Below, piece by piece: positions 35,509 through 48,918 of a stretch of 64,000 nucleotides of DNA; within the stretch, counting starts at the first letter, position 1; the number at the start of each line of letters is the position of its first letter. The stretch spans positions 13,365,425-13,429,424 of the forward strand of contig NC_060108.1 of NCBI RefSeq assembly GCF_021155765.1, in the 5' to 3' direction. The notes beneath the pieces were generated by a model, which had not been told where the DNA came from, searched no databases, and saw only the letters and a program-made list of their open reading frames with translations. Source of the stretch: Diprion similis. Lineage: Eukaryota; Arthropoda; Insecta; Hymenoptera; Diprionidae. The translations under genes and the position numbers were made by a program.

Positions 35509-37480
35509 ACCGGAAAAAACTGCATACTGTGAATTTACGGGGGGACACATCTTTTATGGTTACTGTTACATTTACGGATACCTTTATCAAATTCTGTGTT
35601 CATTAATAATCTGACTTTGAATCTTTCCAATAACTGTATTCATGACTAGAATCCCACTCTGAGCAAGTTTTTGACAAAAGGTTTTAATATTTGTCACAAT
35701 GTATCGTTGAAAAATTAGTAGTTACATAGATCAAAGTACATCTGTGCCATTTGTTGACATAACGTCAGACGACACGTAAGTGGTAACGAGTGTGGCCACA
35801 ACCGGTATTAGGCTGACCAGAACTAGTACGCTAGAGACGTTAAGATTTATTAGTAGAATTATCATAGAATAATGGTTCTAGACTAGTTGAAAAAATTTCT
35901 AATGAGAAATGATTGAATCCTACACGTCCTGCTTAGATCTCGAGAGGAATGAACATCACCGTTACGTCACTGTCACGTCTCTTGTGACGGGTTCGATGTC
36001 CGCCGCGTTGAAAGGAGTTATTATATCGATCAAGCGCGCCATACAGCTTTGAATAATGTATCCCTTACACGACTTTAAAAATATAAAAATCTCGATACAC
36101 TTCCCATAAGCTGCAGAGATGTTTTCCCTACCAAATTACGTTACAGCTTCCATTTCCTTTAAGAATCCCGGCTGCAAGGCGAGACATGGCGTTTCGTCTC
36201 TGATGGTATGGAGGGTCGCATTTAAGGTGAAAATAAAGAAGGAATTGGATGTAGTTGGCTGGTTTTCTCTCCCGTAGAACGGTTGGCTGATTGATGGGTA
36301 GCATCGATCAGAGACCCCGCTAGCAAGCTACATTAACTTTATATTAAATACTTCATCATTTCCGTAAGCGTCGTGTGTACAACGTTGCAACACCTCCAGT
36401 ATACACGTACGAATCGCGTACCAAGTTCCTCCGGCTATTTTACTCGGAGCATCAATAACTCTTCACCATACCGGCAGAGTGGCTTTCATTTTTTAAAACG
36501 GATCACTATTTCATCAAAAGCCAATGTGCAACGGTCGACCAAACCTGACTGAGCCACGCTAAGTGTCTGCGAAACGAGCTTTCCGACCCTGAAACCGATA
36601 ATGCGGGATACAGAGGGTGTGGGACGAATTCGGGTAAAGGAGGACGCGGTGATTCGTGAATATTCTGGCGAAAATCCGCTTATTTTAAAGTGTTTTACGA
36701 AATTTTCAAGTGTACCATGGTTAACCGAAAAAACGGGTACTCAGAAATAGGAATATGATCATGCTAAAGTTGTATGGTGTTACTGAACATTGGATTGAAG
36801 GGAACCGTGAAGCAAAGTAGAAAACAAAGTCCAATTTGCGCTCCACCGGAAATTAAGCTCCCTGATCGCAAGATATTTTGTATAATGGATGCATCGTGCT
36901 ATGTTTATACGTTGATCCTGAATCTAAGCACACCTCATCGTTACAGGAAGCGAGTTTCAGAACAAAAACTAGCTCTACCGGTGATAAGCGATCTGTGAAG
37001 AACGAGGATCCTCTGTCCTGGGTAATACACAGCAATTAACCAAGTCATTAAAAGGAGACTGAGAGACTAACAAGAGTAATTACGCACGGCTAAGGCAATG
37101 AGTGCCTGAAAGCCCTCTGCGTGATAAACATTTTGATGCGCCACGGCTGGCAAAGTAACTGCGACCTATATGTACAGGAATATTTGCCAACAACGCGCCA
37201 TTTTTGTGTGTTAATTGTGATTTCTACTTATGAAATTATTCGTAATATTTAAGTCATGAGCATGATCATGCTGGTTGTATGCTGATTGATTCGAAGCTTA
37301 TAAGGGTGCAAATATCCTCTTTCAAATGAACAAAAGAAGAGTGTAATACGCTTTCGGTCGATTCGGTGAATACTCAAATTATTTTGAATTATAAAACTGT
37401 TTATTCGCTAATAAGTAACTATCACCACAATCCCGCTCCGATGGAATCCCAGAAGTCATTGTTCATACAAGCATAAAGTG
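35509..37480. other. Intergenic region, mixed composition
   Basis: Less AT-rich than the previous 8 kb. A CRE-like TTACGTCA and an interrupted GTCAC/GTGAC dyad occur at about 35963-35988, roughly 460 bp upstream of the candidate minus-strand start. A 74-codon plus-strand open frame at 36774-36998 (starts MVLLNIGLKG) has no recognisable domain or splice context and is not called. Confidence 0.4.
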
Positions 37481-38560
37481 AACTATTTTGATTGAAACTG
37501 CTCAGTCCCAATACGCTGCGAGCAACGTATCAAGAGTTACAGCCGGAAAACGAAACGTTCGTTTTGAGGTTTTCCTACTGCTGGTCTTTCCGTCGTAATT
37601 TCTCTGCTGTTGGTCCGAAGCTTTTTTTCTTGTGTTTTCTGAGTTCCTGGGCGTCCAATTAATCTAGGTAGGGTCATACAAATGAATTCGGAGGCCAGAA
37701 ATTTTCGGCTCCAAAAATCGCGAAAAAAAGTAAGGCTAACCCCTTTGGATTTTTGGCGAAAATTTCGACGACTTTGAAAAGTGCTGCAATCAATTCTTTA
37801 GGGCACTATTCCGACGTAATTTTGCGAGAAAAATCGATTGAGCGCAGTCCCAATACGCTGCGAGCAACGGATCAAAAGTTACAGCCAAAAAACTACAGAT
37901 TTCCATCGTCATTTCTCTGCTGTCATTCCTACGCTGTTTTTAATGTGTTTTTTGAGTTCCTGGGGTTCCAATTAGCCAAGAAACGGTCATACAAATCAAT
38001 TCGGAGACCAGAAATTTTCGGCCTCAAAAATCGCAAAAAAAGTAAGGCTAACCCCTTTGGATTTTTGGCAAAAATTTCGACGACTTTGAAAAGTGCTGCA
38101 ATTGATTCTTTAGAGCACTATTCCGACGTAATTTTGCGAGAGAAATCGATTGAGCGCAGTCCCAATACGCTGCGAGCAACGTATCAAAAGTTACAGCCAA
38201 AAAACTGCAGATTTTTGTCGTCATTTCTCTGCTGTTGGTCCTACGCTGTTTTCAATGTGTTTTTTGAGTTCCTATGGTTCCAATTAGCCAAGAAACGGTC
38301 ATACAAATCAATTCGGAGACCAGAAATTTTCGGCTCCAAAAATCGCAAAAAAAGTAAGGCTAACCCCTTTGGATTTTTGGCGAAAATTTCGACCATTCTG
38401 GAAAGTGCTGCAATAAATTCTTTCAGGCACTATTCCGACGTAATTTTGCGAGAGAAATCGATTGAGCGCAGTCCGAATGCGCTGCGAGCAACGGATCAAA
38501 AGTTACAGCCAAAAAACGGAAGTCATGTTTTTTCCATTTTTCAGCTGATGGTCTGTGCAC
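37480..38560 (+). repeat. 312-bp satellite array 1
   Basis: About three and a half units; the reference phrase GGATTTTTGGC recurs at 37749, 38061 and 38373, exactly 312 bp apart. The first unit (from about 37500) is diverged. Because 312 is divisible by three, a plus-strand frame stays open over 37753-38565 (270 codons) with a 104-residue repeat containing REKSIERSPNTLRATDQKLQ. The frame has no recognisable domain and is likely a by-product of the period. Confidence 0.93.
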
Positions 38561-39513
38561 CGTAATTCCTCTGCTGTTCGTCTTCGCTACGTAATTTTTC
38601 TGCTGTTGGTCATACCCTGTCATTGCTGTATGTTTTGAGTTTCAGGGGTATCAATTCTTCTGGAAAGGCTCGTACGAACCGATTACGAGACAGAAGATTC
38701 TTCACTCAAAGAAAAGGAAGGCTAACCCCTTTGGATTATTAGTGAATATTTCGAGGAATTCAAGAGATGCTGCAACCAATTCTCTGATGCACTATTCCGA
38801 CGTTTTTTGTGGAGGAATCGATTGCCTTCAGTTTTCACTCGCAGCTAACAACGAATTGGACAGAACCGCAGCAAAACACGGAATTCGTAACAGGTTGTCA
38901 AAAAGATGCGTCAGGCAAATAACAACCACTACAACGTTAGGTTCTGTTTATTGTAAGTTTGAGTTTGCTCAATACGTCCTTATCCTAATACAAGCGTTCA
39001 GATAAAAGTGTATAGTACGTCATAAAATTACCGAATATTGTGAAATCGAATAGAGAGAATGTACACAAATATAATTTATTATTTCATAACAATGCTGACG
39101 ACGACAATACGGTTTAAGAGTAAAATACGCTAAGCTGAATGTAGAAAGTAGTATATGGAATGGTTATCATTGTGGTTCCTAAGTTTATATTGAGAACCGC
39201 AGTGCGCACAGGTGCACTGCACCTCCATATGATATGATATGTATATCACTGTAATCTTTTATGTAACCTGAATTAAAATAAATGTCAAAATGAACTTCTG
39301 TGTGTTTTCTTCATATTTCCTCAACTGTCGGTCCCATGTTTTCTTTGCTGTCTTTTTCTGGTTGCTCAACGTCCAATACTTCCAGTGAGGATCATACAAA
39401 TCAGTTCTCAGACGAAACTATGCTTACTTCAAAGAAAGTAAGGCTGACTGACGTCTTCGGAGTTTGGGTCTATATTTTGTCGAATTTGAATTATGCTGCC
39501 TGAATGCTGATTT
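38561..39513 (+). repeat. Satellite tail segment A (paralogous to 54.1-55.0 kb)
   Basis: Beyond array 1 the sequence degenerates into partly 312-like DNA, then a unique segment with AATACGTCCTTATCCTAATA, ACAAGCGTTCAG and CACAGGTGCACTGCACCTCC. It continues with TTTATGTAACCTGAATTAAAATAAA and a final degenerate 312-like piece (39300-39450). The same order of motifs occurs after array 2, so the two tails are ancient copies of one composite unit. The last bases run straight into the 191-bp array. Confidence 0.7.
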
Positions 39514-42500
39514 CACGTAAAATTAGGCAAATCGAAGAAATTTCAGCGAAAAATTACTCCTGGTATCAGGAGAACATCTGAGCCGAGGAGGTCTTCCAAA
39601 AACAGGGACTGCTTGATTGACTGCTTGCGACGTTGATACTGTGTGCTTTGATGCATGCCTGCTTGCTTGAGAAGGCATGTGATCGCTTGCTTACATGCTA
39701 CATCCGCTTAGAATTAAGCAAATCGGAGAAATTTCAGCGAAAAATTACTCCTGGTATCAGGAGAACATCTGAGCCGAGGAGCTCTTCCAAAAACAGGGAC
39801 TGATTGATTGACTGCTTGCGACGTTGATACTGTGTGCTTTGATGCATGCCTGCTTGCTTGAGAAGGCATGTGATCGCTTGCTTACGTGCTACATCCGCTT
39901 AGAATTAGTCAAATCGGAGAAATTTCAGCGAAAAATTACTCCTGGTATCAGGAGAACATCTGAGCCGAGGAGCTCTTCCAAAAACAGGGACTGATTGATT
40001 GACTGCTTGCGACGTTGATACTGTGTGCTTTGATGCATGCCTGCTTGCTTGAGAAGGCATGTGATCGCTTGCTTACGTGCTACATCCGCTTAGAATTAGT
40101 CAAATCGGAGAAATTTCAGCGAAAAATTACTCCTGGTATCAGGAGAACATCTGAGCCGAGGAGCTCTTCCAAAAACAGGGACTGATTGATTGACTGCTTG
40201 CGACGTTGATACTGTGTGCTTTGATGCATGCCTGCTTGCTTGAGAAGGCATGTGATCGCTTGCTTACATGCTACATCCGCTTAGAATTAAGCAAATCGGA
40301 GAAATTTCAGCGAAAAATTACTCCTGGTATCAGGAGAACATCTGAGCCGAGGAGCTCTTCCAAAAACAGGGACTGATTGATTGACTGCTTGCGACGTTGA
40401 TACTGTGTGCTTTGATGCATGCCTGCTTGCTTGAGAAGGCATGTGATCGCTTGCTTACGTGCTACATCCGCTTAGAATTAGTCAAATCGGAGAAATTTCA
40501 GCGAAAAATTACTCCTGGTATCAGGAGAACATCTGAGCCGAGGAGCTCTTCCAAAAACAGGGACTGATTGATTGACTGCTTGCGACGTTGATACTGTGTG
40601 CTTTGATGCATGCCTGCTTGCTTGAGAAGGCATGTGATCGCTTGCTTACATGCTACATCCGCTTAGAATTAAGCAAATCGGAGAAATTTCAGCGAAAAAT
40701 TACTCCTGGTATCAGGAGAACATCTGAGCCGAGGAGCTCTTCCAAAAACAGGGACTGATTGATTGACTGCTTGCGACGTTGATACTGTGTGCTTTGATGC
40801 ATGCCTGCTTGCTTGAGAAGGCATGTGATCGCTTGCTTACGTGCTACATCCGCTTAGAATTAGTCAAATCGGAGAAATTTCAGCGAAAAATTACTCCTGG
40901 TATCAGGAGAACATCTGAGCCGAGGAGCTCTTCCAAAAACAGGGACTGATTGATTGACTGCTTGCGACGTTGATACTGTGTGCTTTGATGCATGCCTGCT
41001 TGCTTGAGAAGGCATGTGATCGCTTGCTTACATGCTACATCCGCTTAGAATTAAGCAAATCGGAGAAATTTCAGCGAAAAATTACTCCTGGTATCAGGAG
41101 AACATCTGAGCCGAGGAGCTCTTCCAAAAACGGGGACTGATTGATTGACTGCTTGCGACGTTGATACTGTGTGCTTTGATGCATGCCTGCTTGCTTGAGA
41201 AGGCATGTGATCGCTTGCTTACGTGCTACATCCGCTTAGAATTAGTCAAATCGGAGAAATTTCAGCGAAAAATTACTCCTAGTATCAGGAGAACATCTGA
41301 GCCGAGGAGCTCTTCCAAAAACAGGGACTGATTGATTGACTGCTTGCGACGTTGATACTGTGTGCTTTGATGCATGCCTGCTTGCTTGAGAAGGCATGTG
41401 ATCGCTTGCTTACATGCTACATCCGCTTAGAATTTAGCAAATCGGAGAAATTTCAGCGAAAAATTACTCCTGGTATCAGGAGAACATCTGAGCCGAGGAG
41501 CTCTTCCAAAAACAGGGACTGATTGATTGACTGCTTGCGACGTTGATACTGTGTGCTTTGATGCATGCCTGCTTGCTTGAGAAGGCATGTGATCGCTTGC
41601 TTACGTGCTACATCCGCTTAGAATTAGTCAAATCGGAGAAATTTCAGCGAAAAATTACTCCTGGTATCAGGAGAACATCTGAGCCGAGGAGCTCTTCCAA
41701 AAACAGGGACTGATTGATTGACTGCTTGCGACGTTGATACTGTGTGCTTTGATGCATGCCTGCTTGCTTGAGAAGGCATGTGATCGCTTGCTTACGTGCT
41801 ACATCCGCTTAGAATTAGTCAAATCGGAGAAATTTCAGCGAAAAATTACTCCTGGTATCAGGAGAACATCTGAGCCGAGGAGCTCTTCCAAAAACAGGGA
41901 CTGATTGATTGACTGCTTGCGACGTTGATACTGTGTGCTTTGATGCATGCCTGCTTGCTTGAGAAGGCATGTGATCGCTTGCTTACGTGCTACATCCGCT
42001 TAGAATTAGTCAAATCGGAGAAATTTCAGCGAAAAATTACTCCTGGTATCAGGAGAACATCTGAGCCGAGGAGCTCTTCCAAAAACAGGGACTGATTGAT
42101 TGACTGCTTGCGACGTTGATACTGTGTGCTTTGATGCATGCCTGCTTGCTTGAGAAGGCATGTGATCGCTTGCTTACGTGCTACATCCGCTTAGAATTAG
42201 TCAAATCGGAGAAATTTCAGCGAAAAATTACTCCTGGTATCAGGAGAACATCTGAGACGAGGAGCTCTTCCAAAAACAGGGACTGATTGATTGATTGCTT
42301 GCGACGTTGATACTGTGTGCTTTGATGCATGCCTGCTTGCTTGAGAAGGCATGTGATCGCTTGCTTACGTGCTACATCCGCTTAGAATTAGTCAAATCGG
42401 AGAAATTTCAGCGAAAAATTACTCCTGGTATCAGGAGAACATCTGAGCCGAGGAGCTCTTCCAAAAACAGGGACTGATTGATTGACTGCTTGCGACGTTG

Positions 42501-45500
42501 ATACTGTGTGCTTTGATGCATGCCTGCTTGCTTGAGAAGGCATGTGATCGCTTGCTTACATGCTACATCCGCTTAGAATTGAGCAAATCGGAGAAATTTC
42601 AGCGAAAAATTACTCCTGGTATCAGGAGAACATCTGAGACGAGGAGCTCTTCCAAAAACAGGGACTGATTGATTGACTGCTTGCGACGTTGATACTGTGT
42701 GCTTTGATGCATGCCTGCTTGCTTGAGAAGGCATGTGATCGCTTGCTTACGTGCTACATCCGCTTAGAATTAGTCAAATCGGAGAAATTTCAGCGAAAAA
42801 TTACTCCTAGTATCAGGAGAACATCTGAGCCGAGGAGCTCTTCCAAAAACAGGGACTGATTGATTGACTGCTTGCGACGTTGATACTGTGTGCTTTGATG
42901 CATGCCTGCTTGCTTGAGAAGGCATGTGATCGCTTGCTTACATGCTACATCCGCTTAGAATTTAGCGAATCGGAGAAATTTCAGCGAAAAATTACTCCTG
43001 GTATCAGGAGAACATCTGAGCCGAGGAGCTCTTCCAAAAACAGGGACTGATTGATTGACTGCTTGCGACGTTGATACTGTGTGCTTTGATGCATGCCTGC
43101 TTGCTTGAGAAGGCATGTGATCGCTTGCTTACGTGCTACATCCGCTTAGAATTAGTCAAATCGGAGAAATTTCAGCGAAAAATTACTCCTGGTATCAGGA
43201 GAACATCTGAGCCGAGGAGCTCTTCCAAAAACAGGGACTGATTGATTGACTGCTTGCGACGTTGATACTGTGTGCTTTGATGCATGCCTGCTTGCTTGAG
43301 AAGGCATGTGATCGCTTGCTTACGTGCTACATCCGCTTAGAATTAGTCAAATCGGAGAAATTTCAGCGAAAAATTACTCCTGGTATCAGGAGAACATCTG
43401 AGCCGAGGAGCTCTTCCAAAAACAGGGACTGATTGATTGACTGCTTGCGACGTTGATACTGTGTGCTTTGATGCATGCCTGCTTGCTTGAGAAGGCATGT
43501 GATCGCTTGCTTACATGCTACATCCGCTTAGAATTAGTCAAATCGGAGAAATTTCAGCGAAAAATTACTCCTGGTATCAGGAGAACATCTGAGACGAGGA
43601 GCTCTTCCAAAAACAGGGACTGATTGATTGATTGCTTGCGACGTTGATACTGTGTGCTTTGATGCATGCCTGCTTGCTTGAGAAGGCATGTGATCGCTTG
43701 CTTACGTGCTACATCCGCTTAGAATCAGTCAAATCGGAGAAATTTCAGCGAAAAATTACTCCTGGTATCAGGAGAACATCTGAGCCGAGGAGCTCTTCCA
43801 AAAACAGGGACTGATTGATTGACTGCTTGCGACGTTGATACTGTGTGCTTTGATGCATGCCTGCTTGCTTGAGAAGGCATGTGATCGCTTGCTTACATGC
43901 TACATCCGCTTAGAATTAGTCAAATCGGAGAAATTTCAGCGAAAAATTACTCCTGGTATCAGGAGAACATCTGAGACGAGGAGCTCTTCCAAAAACAGGG
44001 ACTGATTGATTGATTGCTTGCGACGTTGATACTGTGTGCTTTGATGCATGCCTGCTTGCTTGAGAAGGCATGTGATCGCTTGCTTACGTGCTACATCCGC
44101 TTAGAATTAGTCAAATCGGAGAAATTTCAGCGAAAAATTACTCCTGGTATCAGGAGAACATCTGAGCCGAGGAGCTCTTCCAAAAACAGGGACTGATTGA
44201 TTGACTGCTTGCGACGTTGATACTGTGTGCTTTGATGCATGCCTGCGTGCTTGAGAAGGCATGTGATCGCTTGCTTACATGCTACATCCGCTTAGAATTA
44301 GTCAAATCGGAGAAATTTCAGCGAAAAATTACTCCTGGTATCAGGAGAACATCTGAGCCGAGGAGCTCTTTCAAAAACAGGGACTGATTGATTGACTGCT
44401 TGCGACGTTGATACTGTGTGCTTTGATGCATGCCTGCTTGCTTGAGAAGGCATGTGATCGCTTGCTTACGTGCTACATCCGCTTAGAATTAGTCAAATCG
44501 GAGAAATTTCAGCGAAAAATTACTCCTGGTATCAGGAGAACATCTGAGCCGAGGAGCTCTTCCAAAAACAGGGACTGATTGATTGACTGCTTGCGACGTT
44601 GATACTGTGTGCTTTGATGCATGCCTGCTTGCTTGAGAAGGCATGTGATCGCTTGCTTACGTGCTACATTCGCTTAGAATTAGTCAAATCGGAGAAATTT
44701 CAGCGAAAAATTACTCCTGGTATCAGGAGAACATCTGAGCCGAGGAGCTCTTCCAAAAACAGGGACTGATTGATTGACTGCTTGCGACGTTGATACTGTG
44801 TGCTTTGATGCATGCCTGCGTGCTTGAGAAGGCATGTGATCGCTTGCTTACATGCTACATCCGCTTAGAATTAGTCAAATCGGAGAAATTTCAGCGAAAA
44901 ATTACTCCTGGTATCAGGAGAACATCTGAGCCGAGGAGCTCTTCCAAAAACAGGGACTGATTGATTGACTGCTTGCGACGTTGATACTGTGTGCTTTGAT
45001 GCATGCCTGCGTGCTTGAGAAGGCATGTGATAGCTTGCTTACATGCTACATCCGCTTAGAATTAGTCAAATCGGAGAAATTTCAGCGAAAAATTACTCCC
45101 GGTATCAGGAGAACATCTGAGACGAGGAGCTCTTCCAAAAACAGGGACTGATTGATTGACTGCTTGCGACGTTGATACTGTGTGCTTTGATGCATGCCTG
45201 CTTGCTTGAGAAGGCATGTGATCGCTTGCTTACGTGCTACATCCGCTTAGAATTAGTCAAATCGGAGAAATTTCAGCGAAAAATTACTCCTGGTATCAGG
45301 AGAACATCTGAGCCGAGGAGCTCTTCCAAAAACAGGGACTGATTGATTGACTGCTTGCGACGTTGATACTGTGTGCTTTGATGCATGCCTGCTTGCTTGA
45401 GAAGGCATGTGATCGCTTGCTTACATGCTACATCCGCTTAGAATTAAGCAAATCGGAGAAATTTCAGCGAAAAATTACTCCTGGTATCAGGAGAACATCT

Positions 45501-48500
45501 GAGCCGAGGAGGTCTTCCAAAAACAGGGACTGCTTGATTGACTGCTTGCGACGTTGATACTGTGTGCTTTGATGCATGCCTGCTTGCTTGAGAAGGCATG
45601 TGATCGCTTGCTTACATGCTACATCCGCTTAGAATTAAGCAAATCGGAGAAATTTCAGCGAAAAATTACTCCTGGTATCAGGAGAACATCTGAGCCGAGG
45701 AGCTCTTCCAAAAACAGGGACTGATTGATTGACTGCTTGCGACGTTGATACTGTGTGCTTTGATGCATGCCTGCTTGCTTGAGAAGGCATGTGATCGCTT
45801 GCTTACGTGCTACATCCGCTTAGAATTAGTCAAATCGGAGAAATTTCAGCGAAAAATTACTCCTGGTATCAGGAGAACATCTGAGCCGAGGAGCTCTTCC
45901 AAAAACAGGGACTGATTGATTGACTGCTTGCGACGTTGATACTGTGTGCTTTGATGCATGCCTGCTTGCTTGAGAAGGCATGTGATCGCTTGCTTACGTG
46001 CTACATCCGCTTAGAATTAGTCAAATCGGAGAAATTTCAGCGAAAAATTACTCCTGGTATCAGGAGAACATCTGAGCCGAGGAGCTCTTCCAAAAACAGG
46101 GACTGATTGATTGACTGCTTGCGACGTTGATACTGTGTGCTTTGATGCATGCCTGCTTGCTTGAGAAGGCATGTGATCGCTTGCTTACGTGCTACATCCG
46201 CTTAGAATTAGTCAAATCGGAGAAATTTCAGCGAAAAATTACTCCTGGTATCAGGAGAACATCTGAGCCGAGGAGCTCTTCCAAAAACAGGGACTGATTG
46301 ATTGACTGCTTGCGACGTTGATACTGTGTGCTTTGATGCATGCCTGCTTGCTTGAGAAGGCATGTGATCGCTTGCTTACATGCTACATCCGCTTAGAATT
46401 AAGCAAATCGGAGAAATTTCAGCGAAAAATTACTCCTGGTATCAGGAGAACATCTGAGACGAGGAGCTCTTCCAAAAACAGGGACTGATTGATTGACTGC
46501 TTGCGACGTTGATACTGTGTGCTTTGATGCATGCCTGCTTGCTTGAGAAGGCATGTGATCGCTTGCTTACGTGCTACATCCGCTTAGAATTAGTCAAATC
46601 GGAGAAATTTCAGCGAAAAATTACTCCTGGTATCAGGAGAACATCTGAGCCGAGGAGCTCTTCCAAAAACAGGGACTGATTGATTGACTGCTTGCGACGT
46701 TGATACTGTGTGCTTTGATGCATGCCTGCTTGCTTGAGAAGGCATGTGATCGCTTGCTTACATGCTACATCCGCTTAGAATTAAGCAAATCGGAGAAATT
46801 TCAGCGAAAAATTACTCCTGGTATCAGGAGAACATCTGAGCCGAGGAGCTCTTCCAAAAACAGGGACTGATTGATTGACTGCTTGCGACGTTGATACTGT
46901 GTGCTTTGATGCATGCCTGCTTGCTTGAGAAGGCATGTGATCGCTTGCTTACATGCTACATCCGCTTAGAATTAAGCAAATCGGAGAAATTTCAGCGAAA
47001 AATTACTCCTGGTATCAGGAGAACATCTGAGCCGAGGAGGTCTTCCAAAAACAGGGACTGCTTGATTGACTGCTTGCGACGTTGATACTGTGTGCTTTGA
47101 TGCATGCCTGCTTGCTTGAGAAGGCATGTGATCGCTTGCTTACATGCTACATCCGCTTAGAATTAAGCAAATCGGAGAAATTTCAGCGAAAAATTACTCC
47201 TGGTATCAGGAGAACATCTGAGCCGAGGAGCTCTTCCAAAAACAGGGACTGATTGATTGACTGCTTGCGACGTTGATACTGTGTGCTTTGATGCATGCCT
47301 GCTTGCTTGAGAAGGCATGTGATCGCTTGCTTACGTGCTACATCCGCTTAGAATTAGTCAAATCGGAGAAATTTCAGCGAAAAATTACTCCTGGTATCAG
47401 GAGAACATCTGAGCCGAGGAGCTCTTCCAAAAACAGGGACTGATTGATTGACTGCTTGCGACGTTGATACTGTGTGCTTTGATGCATGCCTGCTTGCTTG
47501 AGAAGGCATGTGATCGCTTGCTTACGTGCTACATCCGCTTAGAATTAGTCAAATCGGAGAAATTTCAGCGAAAAATTACTCCTGGTATCAGGAGAACATC
47601 TGAGCCGAGGAGCTCTTCCAAAAACAGGGACTGATTGATTGACTGCTTGCGACGTTGATACTGTGTGCTTTGATGCATGCCTGCTTGCTTGAGAAGGCAT
47701 GTGATCGCTTGCTTACGTGCTACATCCGCTTAGAATTAGTCAAATCGGAGAAATTTCAGCGAAAAATTACTCCTGGTATCAGGAGAACATCTGAGCCGAG
47801 GAGCTCTTCCAAAAACAGGGACTGATTGATTGACTGCTTGCGACGTTGATACTGTGTGCTTTGATGCATGCCTGCTTGCTTGAGAAGGCATGTGATCGCT
47901 TGCTTACATGCTACATCCGCTTAGAATTAAGCAAATCGGAGAAATTTCAGCGAAAAATTACTCCTGGTATCAGGAGAACATCTGAGACGAGGAGCTCTTC
48001 CAAAAACAGGGACTGATTGATTGACTGCTTGCGACGTTGATACTGTGTGCTTTGATGCATGCCTGCTTGCTTGAGAAGGCATGTGATCGCTTGCTTACGT
48101 GCTACATCCGCTTAGAATTAGTCAAATCGGAGAAATTTCAGCGAAAAATTACTCCTGGTATCAGGAGAACATCTGAGCCGAGGAGCTCTTCCAAAAACAG
48201 GGACTGATTGATTGACTGCTTGCGACGTTGATACTGTGTGCTTTGATGCATGCCTGCTTGCTTGAGAAGGCATGTGATCGCTTGCTTACATGCTACATCC
48301 GCTTAGAATTAAGCAAATCGGAGAAATTTCAGCGAAAAATTACTCCTGGTATCAGGAGAACATCTGAGCCGAGGAGCTCTTCCAAAAACAGGGACTGATT
48401 GATTGACTGCTTGCGACGTTGATACTGTGTGCTTTGATGCATGCCTGCTTGCCTGAGAAGGCATGTGATCGCTTGCTTATATGCTACAGCCACTTAGAAT

Positions 48501-48577
48501 TAGCGAATCGGAGAAAGTTCAGCCGAAAATTGCTCCTGGTATCAGGAGAACAGCTGAGCCGAGGAGGTCTTTTAACT
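39514..48577 (+). repeat. 191-bp satellite array, about 47 copies
   Basis: Head-to-tail units of exactly 191 bp (for example ATGCATGCC at 39651, 39842 and 40033). Units differ by very few bases. Diagnostic variants are ACATGC/ACGTGC, AATTAAGC/AATTAGTC/AATTTAGC, GAGCCGAGG/GAGACGAGG and GGAGGTC/GGAGCTC. The GGAGGTC variant occurs at 39591, 45512 and 47040, spaced 31 and 8 units exactly. The last 8 kb-end units repeat as an 8-mer (1528 bp). Each unit has two dyads, CTCCTG-gtat-CAGGAG and CATGCCT-(12 nt)-AGGCATG. Short open frames of 60-64 codons inside are incidental. Nothing coding. Confidence 0.98.
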
Positions 48578-48918
48578 AACGGGAATGGTTGCCTATAATA
48601 AGGCACTTTTACGTGACGTAAGATTGGTTGCCTATAATTAGGCACTCCAATAATACACAAGTTTAGTTGCCTATAATTAGGCTCACCAATGTATCTCACG
48701 ATTGGTTGCCTATAATTAGGCACTCTGACGGTACGTAAGATTGGTTGCCTATAATTAGGCACTTCAATATTACACAAGACTAGTTGCCTAAAATTAGGCA
48801 CTCCAATAATATACAAGATTGGTTGCCTATAATTAGGCACTCTGACGTTACGTAAGATGGGGTGCCTATAATTAGGCACTCATACATCACGTAAGATTGG
48901 TTGCCTATGATAAGGCGC
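48578..48918 (+). repeat. 39-bp minisatellite, nine copies
   Basis: The core TTGCCTATAATTAGGCA recurs at 48591, 48630, 48669, 48708, 48747, 48786, 48825, 48864 and 48903 (position of the first G), a constant 39-bp period. The core is a near-palindrome (TGCCTA-taat-TAGGCA) and is better conserved than the spacer. On the minus strand the period of 13 codons leaves a frame open over 48484-48879 with a VPNYRQPI-type 13-residue repeat. It directly abuts the end of the 191-bp array. Confidence 0.95.

Noticed and set aside
36774-36998. 74-codon open frame
   Set aside because: Begins with a plausible ATG but has no domain, no splice signals and a composition like its flanks.
39514-48577. CRISPR-like regular repeats
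   Set aside because: Units are contiguous 191-bp tandem repeats without unique spacers, in an animal genome; this is satellite DNA.
48484-48879. 13-residue repeat protein on the minus strand
   Set aside because: The frame is open because 39 is divisible by three and it runs into non-coding 191-bp satellite; reported only as a repeat.
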